Assembly: GCA_035771175.1 (NCBI GenBank)
Contig: CM069608.1
Coordinates: forward strand, 8,583,019-8,647,018
Source of the DNA: Paratinospora sagittata
Taxonomy: Eukaryota > Streptophyta > Magnoliopsida > Ranunculales > Menispermaceae
Reading direction: 5' to 3'
DNA: 64,000 bases
Shown: positions 63,659-64,000 of the stretch, piece after piece
Position numbering within the stretch: position 1 is the stretch's first letter
Layout: the number at the start of each line of letters is the position of its first letter
The notes under the pieces: generated by a model
Databases searched by the model: none
What the model saw: the letters and a program-made list of their open reading frames with translations, nothing else
What the model was told of the DNA's origin: nothing
Program-made: the position numbers and the translations under genes

Positions 63659-64000
63659 GGGCTATTGGAGGCATGAGATTGAATGAGATAAGACTAATTT
63701 TAGTCTCAATCTTATGTTTGGTAGCTTATTAGGATGGGATAATTTTTATCCCATCAACTTTTTTATCTCACCTCAGTGGGATAAAATAGTGATGAGTCAA
63801 ATTATCCCACACTCTTCTTCTTCATTTCCTTCTCCCTCATTCTTCCTTGTTTAAATTTTTTTTTAAAAATCATTAATGGTTTTGCGATTCACGCAAAACC
63901 AAAACCTGGATTTTTGCAAAACTCATGTTTTGCTGGATTTTGCAAAATTGCAAAACCACCTAGTTTTGTTATTTTACAAAATCAAGATTTTTTTTAATTA
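63659..64000. mobile_element. MITE-like left end, cut by the window edge
   Basis: GGGGCTATTGG followed by GATTGAATGAGATAAGACT and TATCCCATC-type words resembles the element at 267-708. The right end is outside the window. Short inverted words (GGGATAA/TTATCCC) occur inside. Confidence 0.4.

Noticed and set aside
1..64000. A new defence or biosynthetic gene system
   Set aside because: Apart from the GTPase gene, every frame with recognisable domains belongs to a retroelement; no cluster of unknown intact genes is present.

Overview
This is a plant nuclear window, most likely from a woody eudicot with a repeat-rich genome. The evidence is GT-AG introns, Ty1-copia, plant L1 and RTE retroelements, an AU-type tRNA SINE, and one chloroplast-type GTPase gene. 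The species cannot be named from the sequence.

One host gene fills almost the whole window. Thirteen coding exons on the + strand, from ATG at 1870 to TGA at 61587, join in frame into a 569-residue protein. It has a plausible chloroplast transit peptide, a C-x2-C/C-x2-C zinc finger, and GTPase motifs in the circularly permuted order G4-G5-G1-G2-G3. That is the YqeH family, and the closest plant match is the BPG2 group involved in plastid rRNA maturation. The coding sequence is 1,710 nt inside a 59.7 kb locus (under 3%). Three introns carry nearly all of the excess: intron 2 (10.9 kb), intron 5 (12.1 kb) and intron 6 (26.0 kb). A 21-nt exon lies between introns 5 and 6.

Region by region. 1-1869: promoter side, with a 127-bp direct duplication, a MITE-like element, and a foldback element that has captured the 5' end of a copia gag. 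1870-13618: exons 1-3; intron 2 holds a four-level nest (intron, hAT-like composite, 1.4 kb solo LTR, complete copia element with non-canonical TG...GA ends). 13619-27037: exons 4-6, a solo copia LTR, a Mutator-like TIR element, a copia element with a hAT-like insertion and an internal deletion, and a LINE-like ORF1 remnant carrying a small hAT MITE. 27038-52991: intron 6, with a very young copia element, a tandem AT-rich block, a near-full-length L1, and an RTE LINE split by an older copia element, itself split by a second L1. 52992-61587: exons 7-13, with SINE, copia RT, RTE-tail and MITE fragments in the introns. 61588-64000: 3' flank with a retroposed fragment and short repeats.

The host exons stay intact and in frame despite about nine major insertions, so the gene looks functional. 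Four copia units (solo LTR, copia-2, copia-3, copia-4) belong to one family. Their LTR-to-LTR divergence is graded: about 0.8% (copia-3), about 6% (copia-2) and roughly 9% (copia-4), which gives a relative insertion order. The unrelated copia-1 is about 2% diverged. I saw no CRISPR array, rRNA gene or intact tRNA gene. I also saw no convincing new enzymatic system. The most unusual objects are the foldback element with captured gag, the microexon between giant introns, and the repeat nests.
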